A stretch of DNA of 53,173 nt, from positions 1-53,173 of the forward strand of contig JAQGMF010000042.1 of NCBI GenBank assembly GCA_028292505.1, in the 5' to 3' direction. The notes beneath the pieces are model-generated. The model searched no databases. It was not told the DNA's origin and saw only the letters and a program-made list of their open reading frames with translations. How positions within the stretch are numbered: the stretch's first letter is position 1; each line of letters opens with the position of its first letter. This document shows positions 29,128 to 38,111 of the stretch, one piece after another. The DNA is from Rhodocyclales bacterium. GTDB lineage: Bacteria > Pseudomonadota > Gammaproteobacteria > Burkholderiales > Rhodocyclaceae. The position numbers were made by a program, and so were the translations under genes.

Positions 29128-30475
29128 TCCGATAATTGTCGCCATCGCCACGCCGCCGGGTCGCGGTGGCGTGGGTGTGGTGCGCGTCTCAGGCCCCGCT
29201 CTGGCCGATTTTGCGCAGCGCCTGACAGGGCGCTCAGTCAGCAACACTTCTTCTTTTCCCGAAGTTCGTAAAGCGCATCTATGCCGTTTTCTGGCGGAGG
29301 ACGGCACCGCCCTCGATGAAGGTCTGTTGTTGTATTTCGCCGCACCTCATTCTTATACCAGCGAGGATGTAGTGGAGCTTCAAGGTCATGGCGGGCCGGT
29401 TGTGATGCAGATGTTGCTTACTCGTTGCCTTGAGCTTGGCGCGCGTTTGGCGGAACCGGGCGAGTTCACACGCCGGGCATTTCTCAATCACAAGCTGGAT
29501 CTGGCGCAGGCAGAAGGCGTCATCGACTTGATCGATGCCAGCACGCAGGCGGCTGCGCGTTCGGCATTGCGATCGCTTTCGGGCGTTTTTTCGGAGCTTG
29601 TGCACCATTGGTGTAACAGACTCGTGGATCTGCGCATGCTGGTGGAGGCAACTCTGGATTTTCCTGAAGAGGAAATTGACTTCCTCCAGGCAGCAAATGC
29701 CTTCACACGTCTTGATTCCTTGCACGTAGATCTAACGCATTTGTTGACGCGTGCACGCCAGGGAAGCTTGCTACGTGCTGGTCTACAAGTTGTGCTGGCG
29801 GGGTCGCCGAATGTGGGCAAGAGCAGTCTCCTGAATCGTCTTACAGGCGACGACCGCGCTATCGTTACCGAAATTGCCGGGACGACACGGGATGTACTGC
29901 GTGAGAGCATCAATGTCGAAGGTATTCCGCTGCACATCATCGATACGGCCGGTTTGCGCGATACAGATGATGTGGTCGAGCAGCTTGGAATTGCGCGTAG
30001 TTGGAAGGAGATTGAGCGTGCAGACGTGATCTTGCGACTAGCTGATGCGCGTGTAGGTGTGACCGCAGAGGACCATGCGATCGATAGCAGGTTGCCAGCG
30101 GGTGTGCCGGTGATTTGGGTGTTCAATAAGATGGACTTGGCCGCATCGACGCCCGGGGAAGAAGCTAGTGAGGAGTTCGTCGTTTATTTGTCGGCACTGA
30201 CCGGTGAAGGCGTGGATTCGTTGCGCAGTGTGTTGTTGAAGATTGCCGGGTGGGATGGGCACGCGGAAGATACGATCCTTGCCCGCGAGCGCCATCTGGA
30301 GGCACTCAAGTCAGCCCTTGAACATGTTGATACTGCTCGGACCTTGGATAGCCGGCTTGAGTTGATGGCTGAGGAGTTACGGTTGGCACAGGAAGCGGTG
30401 AATTCAATCACCGGCGAATTTGGCGCGGATGACTTGCTGGGAGTCATTTTTTCCCGGTTCTGTATCGGCAAGTAG
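29111..30475 (+). CDS. mnmE: tRNA modification GTPase MnmE
   Basis: 454 aa from GTG 29111, overlapping the yidC end by 17 bp; this gives the exact E. coli length, whereas the longer TTG frame from 29072 does not fit the family. The N-terminal tetrahydrofolate-binding domain ([20 protein letters not shown]) is followed by helices and the GTPase domain with [25 protein letters not shown] and NKMD, and the C-terminal FCIGK with the catalytic Cys. With MnmG it adds the cmnm5 group to wobble U34; mnmG is encoded at 34096. Confidence 0.97.
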   Translation: MPNPSSPIIVAIATPPGRGGVGVVRVSGPALADFAQRLTGRSVSNTSSFPEVRKAHLCRFLAEDGTALDEGLLLYFAAPHSYTSEDVVELQGHGGPVVMQMLLTRCLELGARLAEPGEFTRRAFLNHKLDLAQAEGVIDLIDASTQAAARSALRSLSGVFSELVHHWCNRLVDLRMLVEATLDFPEEEIDFLQAANAFTRLDSLHVDLTHLLTRARQGSLLRAGLQVVLAGSPNVGKSSLLNRLTGDDRAIVTEIAGTTRDVLRESINVEGIPLHIIDTAGLRDTDDVVEQLGIARSWKEIERADVILRLADARVGVTAEDHAIDSRLPAGVPVIWVFNKMDLAASTPGEEASEEFVVYLSALTGEGVDSLRSVLLKIAGWDGHAEDTILARERHLEALKSALEHVDTARTLDSRLELMAEELRLAQEAVNSITGEFGADDLLGVIFSRFCIGK

Positions 30476-30485
30476 GGAGCTATAG

Positions 30486-30824
30486 ATGGCTGACTTTGAA
30501 CATTATGTTGGTACCGCTTCAAATATTGCATTAGAGATTGAGCGGAAGATGGCAACGCTGAATATCGATTGGCACGATGAAGCGGCAATGAGGGCGCTCG
30601 CGAATGAAGCTTTGCAGTACAACAAAGATCAGAAATTTGCTGGATTGGGTACTGCGCCGGCGGGACAACTTGCGCGGATGGAACTGTGCGGGTTGATAGC
30701 CTTAATGAACACGACCATCGGCGAAGGCGCATTGGACGGCCAGGCAATTCACGGCAGCGATGCGTGGAAGGCCTTGGCAAGGGCGCTGTGGGCGGAGAAG
30801 CCATCGGACAAAAGTTCCACGTGA
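30486..30824 (+). CDS. Uncharacterised small protein after mnmE
   Basis: 112 aa, not recognised. It is mostly helical and acidic in the first half (HYVGTASNIALEIERKM), with a central Gly/Ala segment and a Trp-containing end, and lacks signal peptide, TM segment or metal motif. A strong GGGAG site precedes ATG 30486, 10 bp after the mnmE stop, so it is probably in the same transcript. Its last codons lie directly before a parS-like site. No function can be proposed. Confidence 0.75.
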   Translation: MADFEHYVGTASNIALEIERKMATLNIDWHDEAAMRALANEALQYNKDQKFAGLGTAPAGQLARMELCGLIALMNTTIGEGALDGQAIHGSDAWKALARALWAEKPSDKSST

Positions 30825-30828
30825 AACA
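30813..30828. promoter_or_regulatory. parS-like ParB-binding site 1
   Basis: AGTTCCACGTGAAACA differs from the 16-bp parS consensus TGTTNCACGTGAAACA only at the first base. It overlaps the end of the small unknown gene and the first base of the TSUP start codon, 6.5 kb from parA. Confidence 0.85.
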
Positions 30829-31592
30829 TGGATCTTGACTTGCTGCTCCTCGGCGGAGGAGCGCTGCTAGCTGGATTTGTGGACGCCGTGGTTGGCGGAG
30901 GTGGATTGATTCAGCTGCCCTTGCTACTGGCAGTTTTTCCCGGCGCACCGATTGCCGTCCTATTCGGGACAAACAAGCTATCAAGCATTGCAGGCACATT
31001 GTTAGCAACGGTGCATTACTCGCGCAGTATCAGTATCCCAGCGAGGATTGCCGGGCCTGCAGCAGTAGCGGCACTGCCGGGCGCTGCATTGGGAGCTGCT
31101 GCTGTTTCGCTTCTTGCACCGGGGACAGTCAGGCCGCTTGTACTTGGGCTGTTAGTGGCGGTCGGCCTATATACGTGGCGACGACCAGATTTTGGCAGAC
31201 TTCAAGTAAGTGGAATCGTTCGCGACCGAATTGGGTCCGTGTCAACGCTGACCGGTTTTGGGCTCGGTTTCTACGACGGTTTTTTTGGCCCGGGCACTGG
31301 CAGTTTTTTGATCTTTGCCTTTGTCCGTCTTTTTGGTTTGGACATGGTTCATGCCTCAGCAAGCGCCAAGCTAGTCAATCTGGCGACAAATTTCGCAGCT
31401 CTTGTTTTCTTTGTCCTCCATCAAGGGGTGATGTGGAGAGTGGGGTTGGTGATGGCTGCGGCTAACGTCATTGGGGCGTTCTTGGGATCGCACATGACTT
31501 TGAAGCACGGGAGTGGTTTCGTGCGATGGATGCTCATTTGCATTGTGACGGTGCTCATGGCAAAGCTGACTTGGGATTTGTGGCGCCAGTAG
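30828..31592 (+). CDS. TSUP (TauE/SafE) family transporter
   Basis: 254 aa, about eight hydrophobic helices. The family's two-repeat design shows in the opening GFVDAVVGGGGLI motif and the second-half GFGLGFYDGFFGPGTG. TSUP proteins move small sulfur-containing or organic anions (sulfite, sulfoacetate, others) across the inner membrane; the substrate here is unknown. Ordinary in itself, but it lies exactly between two parS sites, one overlapping its start codon and one just behind its stop. Confidence 0.9.
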   Translation: MDLDLLLLGGGALLAGFVDAVVGGGGLIQLPLLLAVFPGAPIAVLFGTNKLSSIAGTLLATVHYSRSISIPARIAGPAAVAALPGAALGAAAVSLLAPGTVRPLVLGLLVAVGLYTWRRPDFGRLQVSGIVRDRIGSVSTLTGFGLGFYDGFFGPGTGSFLIFAFVRLFGLDMVHASASAKLVNLATNFAALVFFVLHQGVMWRVGLVMAAANVIGAFLGSHMTLKHGSGFVRWMLICIVTVLMAKLTWDLWRQ

Positions 31593-31593
31593 C

Positions 31594-31617
31594 CGGGTGT
31601 TTCACGTGAAACACCCG
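31594..31617. promoter_or_regulatory. parS ParB-binding site 2 (perfect)
   Basis: TGTTTCACGTGAAACA at 31598-31613 is an exact parS, embedded in a 24-bp perfect palindrome extended by CGGG/CCCG. It lies between the convergent TSUP and ahpD genes, so the extended hairpin might also act as a shared terminator. Confidence 0.92.
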
Positions 31618-31626
31618 TCAGAAATA

Positions 31627-32151
31627 CTAATGTCCTTCGGCGACTAAAATCTGCGCAGCCGCATTTACCACGGCGGCAATGCGTCCGACATCTTTCAGCT
31701 CCGTAGTTCCCAGGCCTGCTTTCTTCAAAACATCGGCGTGTGCAGAGATACAGAACTTGCATTTGCCCACAATGCTCGCTGCCAAGGCCCAAAGCTCAAA
31801 ACGCCGTTGATCCACGCCACCGTGGGTTGCGTACGCGTTCATGCGCAAGCCGGCTTGTTGATTCTTCAGTTCGGCGTCGGCTGCCATATCTATGTACGAA
31901 TACCAGACGTTTGTCATGCCCATTATGGATGCGGCTGTCAGCGCGGCTTGGACCTCCGCTTCATTCAGCAAACCAGACTCACGAAAGATCTTTACCAGCG
32001 TGGGACTTTTTGCAGCGAATGCTGCCGCAAGCGCGGCACCAGCCGCTTCATTTGCCGGCAGCGAAGATCGCGCAATGACACCATCGATATTCAGCCGGAC
32101 GTCCTTGGCATAGTCCGGAATGAGATCCTTAATCGCGTTGAGGGCTTCCAT
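31627..32151 (-). CDS. ahpD: Alkyl hydroperoxide reductase AhpD
   Basis: 174 aa. The catalytic CxxC of the AhpD fold is C131-K-F-C134 with H138 following (GKCKFCISAH), and the helical bundle before it is typical. AhpD passes electrons to AhpC and has weak peroxidase activity itself. It lies 77 bp behind ahpC on the same strand, with a 10-bp-stem hairpin between, which may lower its expression relative to ahpC. Confidence 0.93.
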   Translation of the reverse strand: MEALNAIKDLIPDYAKDVRLNIDGVIARSSLPANEAAGAALAAAFAAKSPTLVKIFRESGLLNEAEVQAALTAASIMGMTNVWYSYIDMAADAELKNQQAGLRMNAYATHGGVDQRRFELWALAASIVGKCKFCISAHADVLKKAGLGTTELKDVGRIAAVVNAAAQILVAEGH

Positions 32152-32175
32152 TTCAGTACTCCTTCAAAATAGATG

Positions 32176-32200
32176 ACCGATGCGCTCATGGCGCATCGGT
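32176..32200 (-). other. Intergenic hairpin between ahpC and ahpD
   Basis: ACCGATGCGC and its complement form a 10-bp stem with a 5-nt loop. There is no T-run, so it is more likely an mRNA processing or stability element than a full terminator. Confidence 0.5.
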
Positions 32201-32228
32201 ATAACTACGGGCGGATAAGCCCTTAGCG

Positions 32229-32777
32229 TTAGAGGGTGTCACCACCGACGGGGCGATTGCAGGGGCATAGCTCGCCCGTTTGCAAGGCATCTAGCACGCG
32301 CAAGGCTTCGGAGGCATTGCGCCCGACATCCAGGTTATTCACCGTGACGTGCTGAATAACGTTATCTGGATCGACAATGAAGGTCGCTCGCAGCGCCACG
32401 CCGGCCGATTTGTCGCGGATGCCGAGCTGGTCGATCAGCGAACCTGTGACGTCGGCAAACTGCCAGTGGGCCAGCTTGCTCAGATCCTTGTGATCGCGGC
32501 GCCAGGCCAGTTTGACGAACTCGTTGTCGGTCGAGCCACCCATCAGCACGGTGTCACGGTCGTCGAAGTCGCGTGCCAGCTTGTTGTACTCGACGATTTC
32601 CGTCGGACAGACGAAGGTAAAGTCCTTCGGGTAGAAATAGATGATTTTCCACTTGCCCGTGAAGGATTGATCGGTGATGTTCTCAAATGCCGATTGACCG
32701 TTTTCGTCGGGCAGGTTGAAGCCGGGTTTTACGCCGATGATGTTGAAAGACTCAATTTTGTCGCCAATAGTTTTCAT
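32229..32777 (-). CDS. ahpC: Peroxiredoxin AhpC
   Basis: 182 aa. The peroxidatic Cys is C57 in FVCPTE; near the C-terminus ELCPCNRP (C171, C173) offers resolving cysteines, as in AhpC proteins that use AhpD rather than AhpF. It reduces organic peroxides and H2O2 in the cytoplasm. It forms an ahpC-ahpD unit; GGAGCAAG precedes ATG 32777. A partial OxyR-like word lies at 32854 but is too weak to call. Confidence 0.95.
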   Translation of the reverse strand: MKTIGDKIESFNIIGVKPGFNLPDENGQSAFENITDQSFTGKWKIIYFYPKDFTFVCPTEIVEYNKLARDFDDRDTVLMGGSTDNEFVKLAWRRDHKDLSKLAHWQFADVTGSLIDQLGIRDKSAGVALRATFIVDPDNVIQHVTVNNLDVGRNASEALRVLDALQTGELCPCNRPVGGDTL

Positions 32778-32895
32778 GGTCTTGCTCCTTGGGTTTGCTT
32801 GCAGTGACTAACCGCGTGTCAGCCATGAATTGCATTGTGGGAGCACGACAAAAATAGCTCTAATTGATTATATTTTTTGTTTCAATAGTCAATTG

Positions 32896-33390
32896 CTATT
32901 CGCAAAACAGCGCCACACTGGGTTCGCGGATAAACTCGAACCAGCACATCACGATGAACAGGGTGCTGATGACAAAAGCATACAAACCGCCGAGCAACAA
33001 GGTCGCCACCGACAAGAGGACGCCAGCGAATTCAAGGCTTCCGGTGAAGTTTTCAATATTCACACCCAGCAGCGGTAACAAATAGATTTCCAGCAGCGAA
33101 ACCACGCTGCAGATCACGAAGAAAATGGCTGGGCATAGCGCGAACAGCAATTGCATCTGGCCACGATTGCGCAGACGCTCCATCGCACACAAGACGACAG
33201 CAGCGGCAATCAGGTATTGACCACCACCCAGGCAAAAGTAGGACTTCAGGAAACTCATGCCCTGTATGCCAAATGATTGCTGTGCGGTTCCATAGTCATG
33301 CTGCCAGATATGAAGCTGCCATACCCGGATTGTCAGCAGGATGAGAAGGGGCAAGAGCACAGCTACGCGGAAGAAGGGTTTAGCTTGCAT
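32896..33390 (-). CDS. Uncharacterised four-helix membrane protein
   Basis: 164 aa, not recognised. Four hydrophobic segments are visible: VAVLLPLLILLTI, a second around YLIAAAVVLCAM, a third LLFALCPAIFFVICSVVSLL and a fourth LLSVATLLLGGLYAFVIS. No signature motif was seen. It is 9 bp behind another small membrane protein on the same strand, so the two are probably co-transcribed and may interact in the inner membrane. Confidence 0.7.
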   Translation of the reverse strand: MQAKPFFRVAVLLPLLILLTIRVWQLHIWQHDYGTAQQSFGIQGMSFLKSYFCLGGGQYLIAAAVVLCAMERLRNRGQMQLLFALCPAIFFVICSVVSLLEIYLLPLLGVNIENFTGSLEFAGVLLSVATLLLGGLYAFVISTLFIVMCWFEFIREPSVALFCE

Positions 33391-33399
33391 GGCCTCTTC

Positions 33400-33615
33400 T
33401 CAACGTGGCTGGAAGCGCTGACCTTGCGCCCGGCAGCGATGCCACCACAGGGCATAGACGAGAAGACACACGCCTGCCGCCTGTAACCCACGCGCGGCGG
33501 CTATCGCAGCAACATGCTCTACGTCAGCAAGAGGTACCCACGCGAGCAGACTGAGCAGCCCCGTGCTGGTTGGCACCAGCAGCAATACCAGCATCCAGAA
33601 GACACGGTATTGCAT
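33400..33615 (-). CDS. Uncharacterised small membrane protein
   Basis: 71 aa with two hydrophobic stretches (VFWMLVLLLVPTSTGLLSLL and a second near AAGVCLLVYALWW) and an Arg-rich end, suggesting a hairpin membrane protein with its C-terminus inside. Not recognised. It precedes the four-helix protein by 9 bp on the same strand. Confidence 0.6.
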   Translation of the reverse strand: MQYRVFWMLVLLLVPTSTGLLSLLAWVPLADVEHVAAIAAARGLQAAGVCLLVYALWWHRCRAQGQRFQPR

Positions 33616-33738
33616 CGCGCGTGCTTCCCCAGGAGAGCTGCGGGCTTGCCGGTGGACACGGACATTGGCGGTTTGAGATTGACGAAACTGTGATCTTACT
33701 GCGCCATGCCGTTTTCATCAGAAATTGCCAGGCTGGAA

Positions 33739-33972
33739 TCAGCGCAGCCTGACAGCGTAGTGCTCACCGACATGCTGGGAGATGAAGGTAGCGAGCCCTT
33801 GCCCGGCCTCTGCCAACGCTTTCATGATTTCGACTTCCGCGCGGCCGGGGGCTGCATGGTCGTAAAGGTACGTAGCGCCACCGACAAACTCGACGCGAAT
33901 CGAGTCCGCGCCGATTTCGTAGCGTCGTACGCCGGAGTTTCCGCTGAGATTCCTGTAGCGCATCATGGCCAT
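33739..33972 (-). CDS. Small KTSC-like domain protein
   Basis: 77 aa. The pattern NSGVRRYEIGADSIRVEFVG followed by a Tyr pair (YLYDH) and a C-terminal helix with GLATFISQHV resembles the KTSC domain (beta-hairpins plus a helix), a small family found alone or in lysyl-tRNA synthetase-like proteins. The match is by eye and weak. Three possible ATGs lie within 9 bp (33972, 33966, 33963). It is divergent from mnmG. Confidence 0.55.
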   Translation of the reverse strand: MAMMRYRNLSGNSGVRRYEIGADSIRVEFVGGATYLYDHAAPGRAEVEIMKALAEAGQGLATFISQHVGEHYAVRLR

Positions 33973-34095
33973 CGTAGTCGCAAGCCAAGTGCCTGACGGG
34001 AAAGCGGTGAAATGTCACAAACCCCTGTTTCGACTAGGATTTTTGCGTTCAAAGTCGTATCATTCCGCCCTTCTCCCGAATTGCCCTAACCTGCC

Positions 34096-36009
34096 ATGTC
34101 CGCTGTCGCCACCGTCTTTCCCGATCGCTTCGACGTCATCGTCGTCGGGGGCGGTCACGCCGGTACGGAGGCTGCGCTGGCTGCCGCGCGCGCGGGCTGC
34201 AAGACCTTGCTTCTGACACACAACATCGAAACACTCGGCCAGATGAGCTGCAACCCGTCGATTGGCGGCATTGGCAAGGGACATCTGGTCAAGGAAGTCG
34301 ACGCGCTGGGCGGCGCCATGGCCGAGGCCACCGACGAAGGCGGCATTCAGTTCCGCATCCTCAATGGCAGCAAGGGTCCGGCTGTGCGGGCCACACGTGC
34401 GCAGGCGGACCGTGTGCTGTACAAAGCCGCGATCCGTCGCCGGCTGGAGAATCAGCCGAACCTCACGCTTTTCCAACAAGCCGTCGATGACATTGTCCTG
34501 GAGGGCGATCGTGTTGCCGGTGTTGTCACGCAGCTGGGCATTCGCTTCGATGGCGCGACTGTCGTGCTGACAGCGGGCACTTTCCTGAACGGGCTCGTAC
34601 ACGTCGGCATGCAGAATCACTCTGCGGGCCGCGCCGGCGATCCTCCTTCGATCACGCTGTCGCATCGCTTGCGTGAAATGTCGCTGCCGGTAGGACGCCT
34701 GAAGACCGGTACCCCGCCACGAATAGACGGAAAGACAATAGATTTCTCGGTGATGCAGGAGCAACCGGGTGATACGCCAGAACCCGTGTTCAGCTTTCTT
34801 GGTTCGCGCGACCAGCACCCGCGCCAAATGCCGTGCTGGCTCACCAATACGAATACGCGCACGCACGACATCATTCGCGCCAATCTCGATCGCTCGCCGA
34901 TGTATTGCGGCGTCATAGAAGGCGTTGGACCGCGTTACTGCCCGTCCATCGAAGACAAGATCCACCGCTTTGCCGACAAGGAAAGTCACAACATCTTCCT
35001 TGAGCCTGAAGGCTTGACCACGCACGAGTACTATCCGAGTGGCATATCGACGTCACTGCCCTTCGATGTGCAGCTCGATATCGTGCACTCGATCAAGGGC
35101 ATGGAAAACGCGCACATCCTGCGCCCCGGTTACGCTATCGAATACGACTACTTCGATCCGCGCAATCTGAAGTCGTCGCTGGAAACGAAGAGCATTGCCG
35201 GCCTTTTCTTCGCGGGCCAGATCAACGGCACGACGGGTTATGAAGAAGCTGCCGCACAAGGCCTGCTCGCCGGCCTCAACGCTGCGCTGCAGAGCCAAGG
35301 GAAGGAAGCCTGGTGCCCGCGCCGCGACGAGGCCTATCTCGGCGTGCTGGTTGACGATCTCATCACGCGCGGCGTGACCGAGCCGTACCGCATGTTCACC
35401 TCCCGCGCCGAATACCGCCTGAGTCTGCGCGAAGACAATGCCGACCTGCGTCTTACCGAACATGGCCGCAGGCTGGGCTTGGTCGATGACCGTCGCTGGG
35501 ATGCTTTCTGCAAGAAGCGCGATGCCGTCGCCACTGAAGTCGAACGCCTCAAGACGATCTGGACGCGTCCGCAAGCGCTGAGCGAAGAAGAAATGCAAAC
35601 AGCATTCGGTCAGCCGCTGGAGCGCGAGTACAACTACTTCAATCTCTTGCGCCGTCCGGCAGTTACCTACGCTCAATTGATGGCGCTGACGGGTTCGCCT
35701 ATCGATGTGCTGACTGACCCACAAGCCATCGAGCAGGTTGAAATCTCCGCCAAGTACCAAGGCTACATCGACCGCCAGCTCGACGAAGTGGCGCGCACTG
35801 CGACGCAGGAAAACACGCGCTTGCCCATCGACTTCGATTACAACGAAGTGCGCGGCCTGTCGAAAGAAGTGCAGCAAAAGCTCAACCAGCACAAGCCGGA
35901 AACCATCGGCCAGGCTTCGCGCATCCAGGGCATCACCCCTGCGGCCATTGGCATACTGCTGGTGTGGCTAAAGCGCGGTGAGCTGCTCAAGGCCAATGAG
36001 CCCGCATAA
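34096..36009 (+). CDS. mnmG: tRNA uridine-5-carboxymethylaminomethyl enzyme MnmG (GidA)
   Basis: 637 aa. The FAD-binding Rossmann motif [12 protein letters not shown] is near the N-terminus, followed by [13 protein letters not shown], the family signature [12 protein letters not shown] and the C-terminal helical domain used to bind MnmE and tRNA. It acts with MnmE (29111-30475) on wobble uridine. It starts the mnmG / GST / rsmG / parA / parB run, with a GST gene inserted before the usual mnmG-rsmG junction. Confidence 0.98.
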   Translation: MSAVATVFPDRFDVIVVGGGHAGTEAALAAARAGCKTLLLTHNIETLGQMSCNPSIGGIGKGHLVKEVDALGGAMAEATDEGGIQFRILNGSKGPAVRATRAQADRVLYKAAIRRRLENQPNLTLFQQAVDDIVLEGDRVAGVVTQLGIRFDGATVVLTAGTFLNGLVHVGMQNHSAGRAGDPPSITLSHRLREMSLPVGRLKTGTPPRIDGKTIDFSVMQEQPGDTPEPVFSFLGSRDQHPRQMPCWLTNTNTRTHDIIRANLDRSPMYCGVIEGVGPRYCPSIEDKIHRFADKESHNIFLEPEGLTTHEYYPSGISTSLPFDVQLDIVHSIKGMENAHILRPGYAIEYDYFDPRNLKSSLETKSIAGLFFAGQINGTTGYEEAAAQGLLAGLNAALQSQGKEAWCPRRDEAYLGVLVDDLITRGVTEPYRMFTSRAEYRLSLREDNADLRLTEHGRRLGLVDDRRWDAFCKKRDAVATEVERLKTIWTRPQALSEEEMQTAFGQPLEREYNYFNLLRRPAVTYAQLMALTGSPIDVLTDPQAIEQVEISAKYQGYIDRQLDEVARTATQENTRLPIDFDYNEVRGLSKEVQQKLNQHKPETIGQASRIQGITPAAIGILLVWLKRGELLKANEPA

Positions 36010-36072
36010 AGCGTTTTCACCTGCGGATTTGGCGTGCATATGACAAACGATTTTGGAATTCCAGGTCAAGTC

Positions 36073-36687
36073 ATGTACAAAATTTACGGCGACATTCAAT
36101 CCGGAAATTGCTTCAAGCTGCGCTTGGCGCTGGAGCAGCTTGGTCTGGTGTATGAATGGCAACACGTGGACATCCTGCGGAAGGAAACGCGTACGCCGGA
36201 ATTTCTGGCGAAAAATCCTAACGGCAAGATTCCTGTCCTCGAGTTGCCCGGCGGCGAATGCCTGAGCGAATCGAATGCCATCCTGCATTACCTCGCGCAA
36301 GGCTCGACCTTGCTTCCCGACGACCGTCTCGAGCATGCGCAGGTGCTGCAATGGATGTTCTTCGAGCAATACAGTCATGAGCCTTTTATCGCCACGGCCC
36401 GATACATCGTGCGTTACCTGGGCCGCCCTGCCGATCAGGAGCAGAAGCTTCAGGACAAGATGCCCGGCGGACATCGCGCGCTGGCAGTGATGGAACAACA
36501 CCTCGCTACGCGTAATTATTTCGTTGGCGAGCGCTACAGCATCGCCGACATCTCCCTGTATGCCTACACGCATGTCGCACACGAGGGCGGTTTCGAACTC
36601 GCTCACTATCCTGCGATACAACGCTGGCTGGCGCTTGTCGCGGCCCAGCCGGGCTATCGCGGCATGCACGCCGAGGCATGGACATGA
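36073..36687 (+). CDS. Glutathione S-transferase family protein
   Basis: 204 aa from ATG 36073 (MYKIYGD, with AGGT upstream); the frame is open from 36034. The thioredoxin-like N-terminal domain has the Ser-Gly-Asn-Cys segment (DIQSGNCFKLRLAL), the cis-Pro NGKIPVLEL and the GSH-binding ESNAIL. The all-helical C-terminal domain contains YSIADISLYAYTHVA, the N-capping motif. Its last 10 bp overlap the start of rsmG, so it is in the same operon. Substrate is unknown. Confidence 0.92.
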   Translation: MYKIYGDIQSGNCFKLRLALEQLGLVYEWQHVDILRKETRTPEFLAKNPNGKIPVLELPGGECLSESNAILHYLAQGSTLLPDDRLEHAQVLQWMFFEQYSHEPFIATARYIVRYLGRPADQEQKLQDKMPGGHRALAVMEQHLATRNYFVGERYSIADISLYAYTHVAHEGGFELAHYPAIQRWLALVAAQPGYRGMHAEAWT

Positions 36688-37319
36688 CCCCAGTAGATCG
36701 GCTCGATTCGCACGTCGATGCGTTGGGCCTTGATCTGTCGATTGATGTACGCCAAAAGCTTATGGCCTATGTCGCCCTGATTCTCAAATGGAACAGGGTC
36801 TACAACCTCACGGCCATCCGTGACGAAGCGCAGGCAATCGACCTGCACATTGCTGACTCCTTAACCTTATTGCCGCACATCACGGTCGACCGCCTTGCCG
36901 ATATTGGCGCGGGTGCTGGTTTGCCGGGCATCGTGCTGGCGATCTGCCGCCCGGACTTGCAAGTCGAACTGGTTGATACGGTCGACAAGAAATGCGTCTT
37001 CATGCGTCAGGCAGCCGGTCAGCTTGGATTGAAGAACGTGGGCGTGCATCATGTCCGTGTTGAAAACTGGCGCCCGGAAAAGCCTTTCGCCGCAATCACT
37101 TCGCGGGCCTTTGCTGAGCTGGCCGATTTCATTCAATGGACCGATCATCTGCTGGCCGAGGGCGGTCAATGGCTGGCCATGAAAGGCGTGTATCCTTCCG
37201 ACGAGATTTCACGCTTGCCCGTGGGGGTTCGGGTCAGCGAATCCATTGCCCTGAAGGTGCCGGGCGTGGATGCCGAACGTCACTTGATCATCCTTCAAAA
37301 ACTGAATCAAAAAGGCTGA
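36678..37319 (+). CDS. rsmG: 16S rRNA (guanine527-N7)-methyltransferase RsmG (GidB)
   Basis: 213 aa. The SAM-binding loop is LADIGAGAGLPGIVLA, preceded by the family segment KWNRVYNLTAIRD and followed by VELVDTVDKKCVFMRQ and ITSRAFAEL. It methylates G527 of 16S rRNA; loss gives low-level streptomycin resistance in other bacteria. It overlaps the GST gene by 10 bp and ends 1 bp before parA, in its usual place. Confidence 0.97.
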   Translation: MDMTPVDRLDSHVDALGLDLSIDVRQKLMAYVALILKWNRVYNLTAIRDEAQAIDLHIADSLTLLPHITVDRLADIGAGAGLPGIVLAICRPDLQVELVDTVDKKCVFMRQAAGQLGLKNVGVHHVRVENWRPEKPFAAITSRAFAELADFIQWTDHLLAEGGQWLAMKGVYPSDEISRLPVGVRVSESIALKVPGVDAERHLIILQKLNQKG

Positions 37320-37320
37320 G

Positions 37321-38091
37321 ATGGCCCGCATTTTTGCAGTTGCCAACCAGAAAGGTGGGGTTGGCAAGACTACTACCACTGTCAATCTCGCTGCCGCACT
37401 GGCAGCGCACGGGCAACGTGTGTTGCTGGTCGATCTCGACCCGCAAGGCAATGCCACCATGGGTTCCGGCGTGGATAAGCGCACTGCGCCGTCGACCGTG
37501 TACCAGGTGCTGATTGGCCTCAAGCAGTTGAGCGAATCGCGCCAGCGCTCGGAGGCCGGCGGCTACGATGTGCTGCCGGCTAACCGCGAACTGGCGGGGG
37601 CGGAAGTCGATCTGGTGACCATCGAGAATCGTGAAAAGCGACTCAAGGATCAGCTGGCGACCGTCGCTTCGGAATATGACTTTGTCCTGATCGATTGCCC
37701 GCCCAGTCTCTCGATGCTGACCTTGAATGGCCTGTGCTCGGCGCATGGTGTCATCATCCCGATGCAATGTGAATATTTTGCGCTGGAAGGCTTGTCCGAT
37801 CTGGTCAACACGATCAAGCAGGTGCACGCCAAGCTCAATCGCGACCTGAAGATCATCGGCTTGCTGCGTGTGATGTTCGACCCGCGCAGCACGTTGGCGC
37901 AACAGGTGTCGGCTCAACTCGAAACGCACTTTGGCGACAAGGTTTTCAAGGCTGTCATCCCGCGTAACGTGCGTCTTGCCGAAGCCCCGAGCCACGGCTT
38001 GCCGGGCGTGGTTTTCGACAAGGCTGCCAAGGGCTCGCAAGCCTATCTCGCCTTCGCAACCGAGATGATCGAGCGCATCAAAACCGTTTAA
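37321..38091 (+). CDS. parA: Chromosome-partitioning ATPase ParA (Soj)
   Basis: 256 aa. The deviant Walker A motif KGGVGKTT starts at residue 11, Walker B is VLIDCPPS, and LVDLDPQGNAT is the conserved switch segment. It lacks the long N-terminal HTH of plasmid type Ia ParA, so it is the chromosomal type. It forms ATP-dependent dimers on the nucleoid that move ParB-parS complexes. One bp separates it from rsmG and 20 bp from parB. Cognate parS sites lie at 30813 and 31598. Confidence 0.97.
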   Translation: MARIFAVANQKGGVGKTTTTVNLAAALAAHGQRVLLVDLDPQGNATMGSGVDKRTAPSTVYQVLIGLKQLSESRQRSEAGGYDVLPANRELAGAEVDLVTIENREKRLKDQLATVASEYDFVLIDCPPSLSMLTLNGLCSAHGVIIPMQCEYFALEGLSDLVNTIKQVHAKLNRDLKIIGLLRVMFDPRSTLAQQVSAQLETHFGDKVFKAVIPRNVRLAEAPSHGLPGVVFDKAAKGSQAYLAFATEMIERIKTV

Positions 38092-38111
38092 CCATTGCAA
38101 ATATACTTACC

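Noticed and set aside
31627..32777. Idea that ahpC-ahpD is part of the parS-marked segment
   Set aside because: The genes converge on the TSUP gene at the second parS and form a separate unit with their own order and spacing.
32854..32868. Possible OxyR site (ATAGCTCTAATTGAT) upstream of ahpC
   Set aside because: Only the first half of one OxyR element fits and the expected second element 7 bp on does not match.
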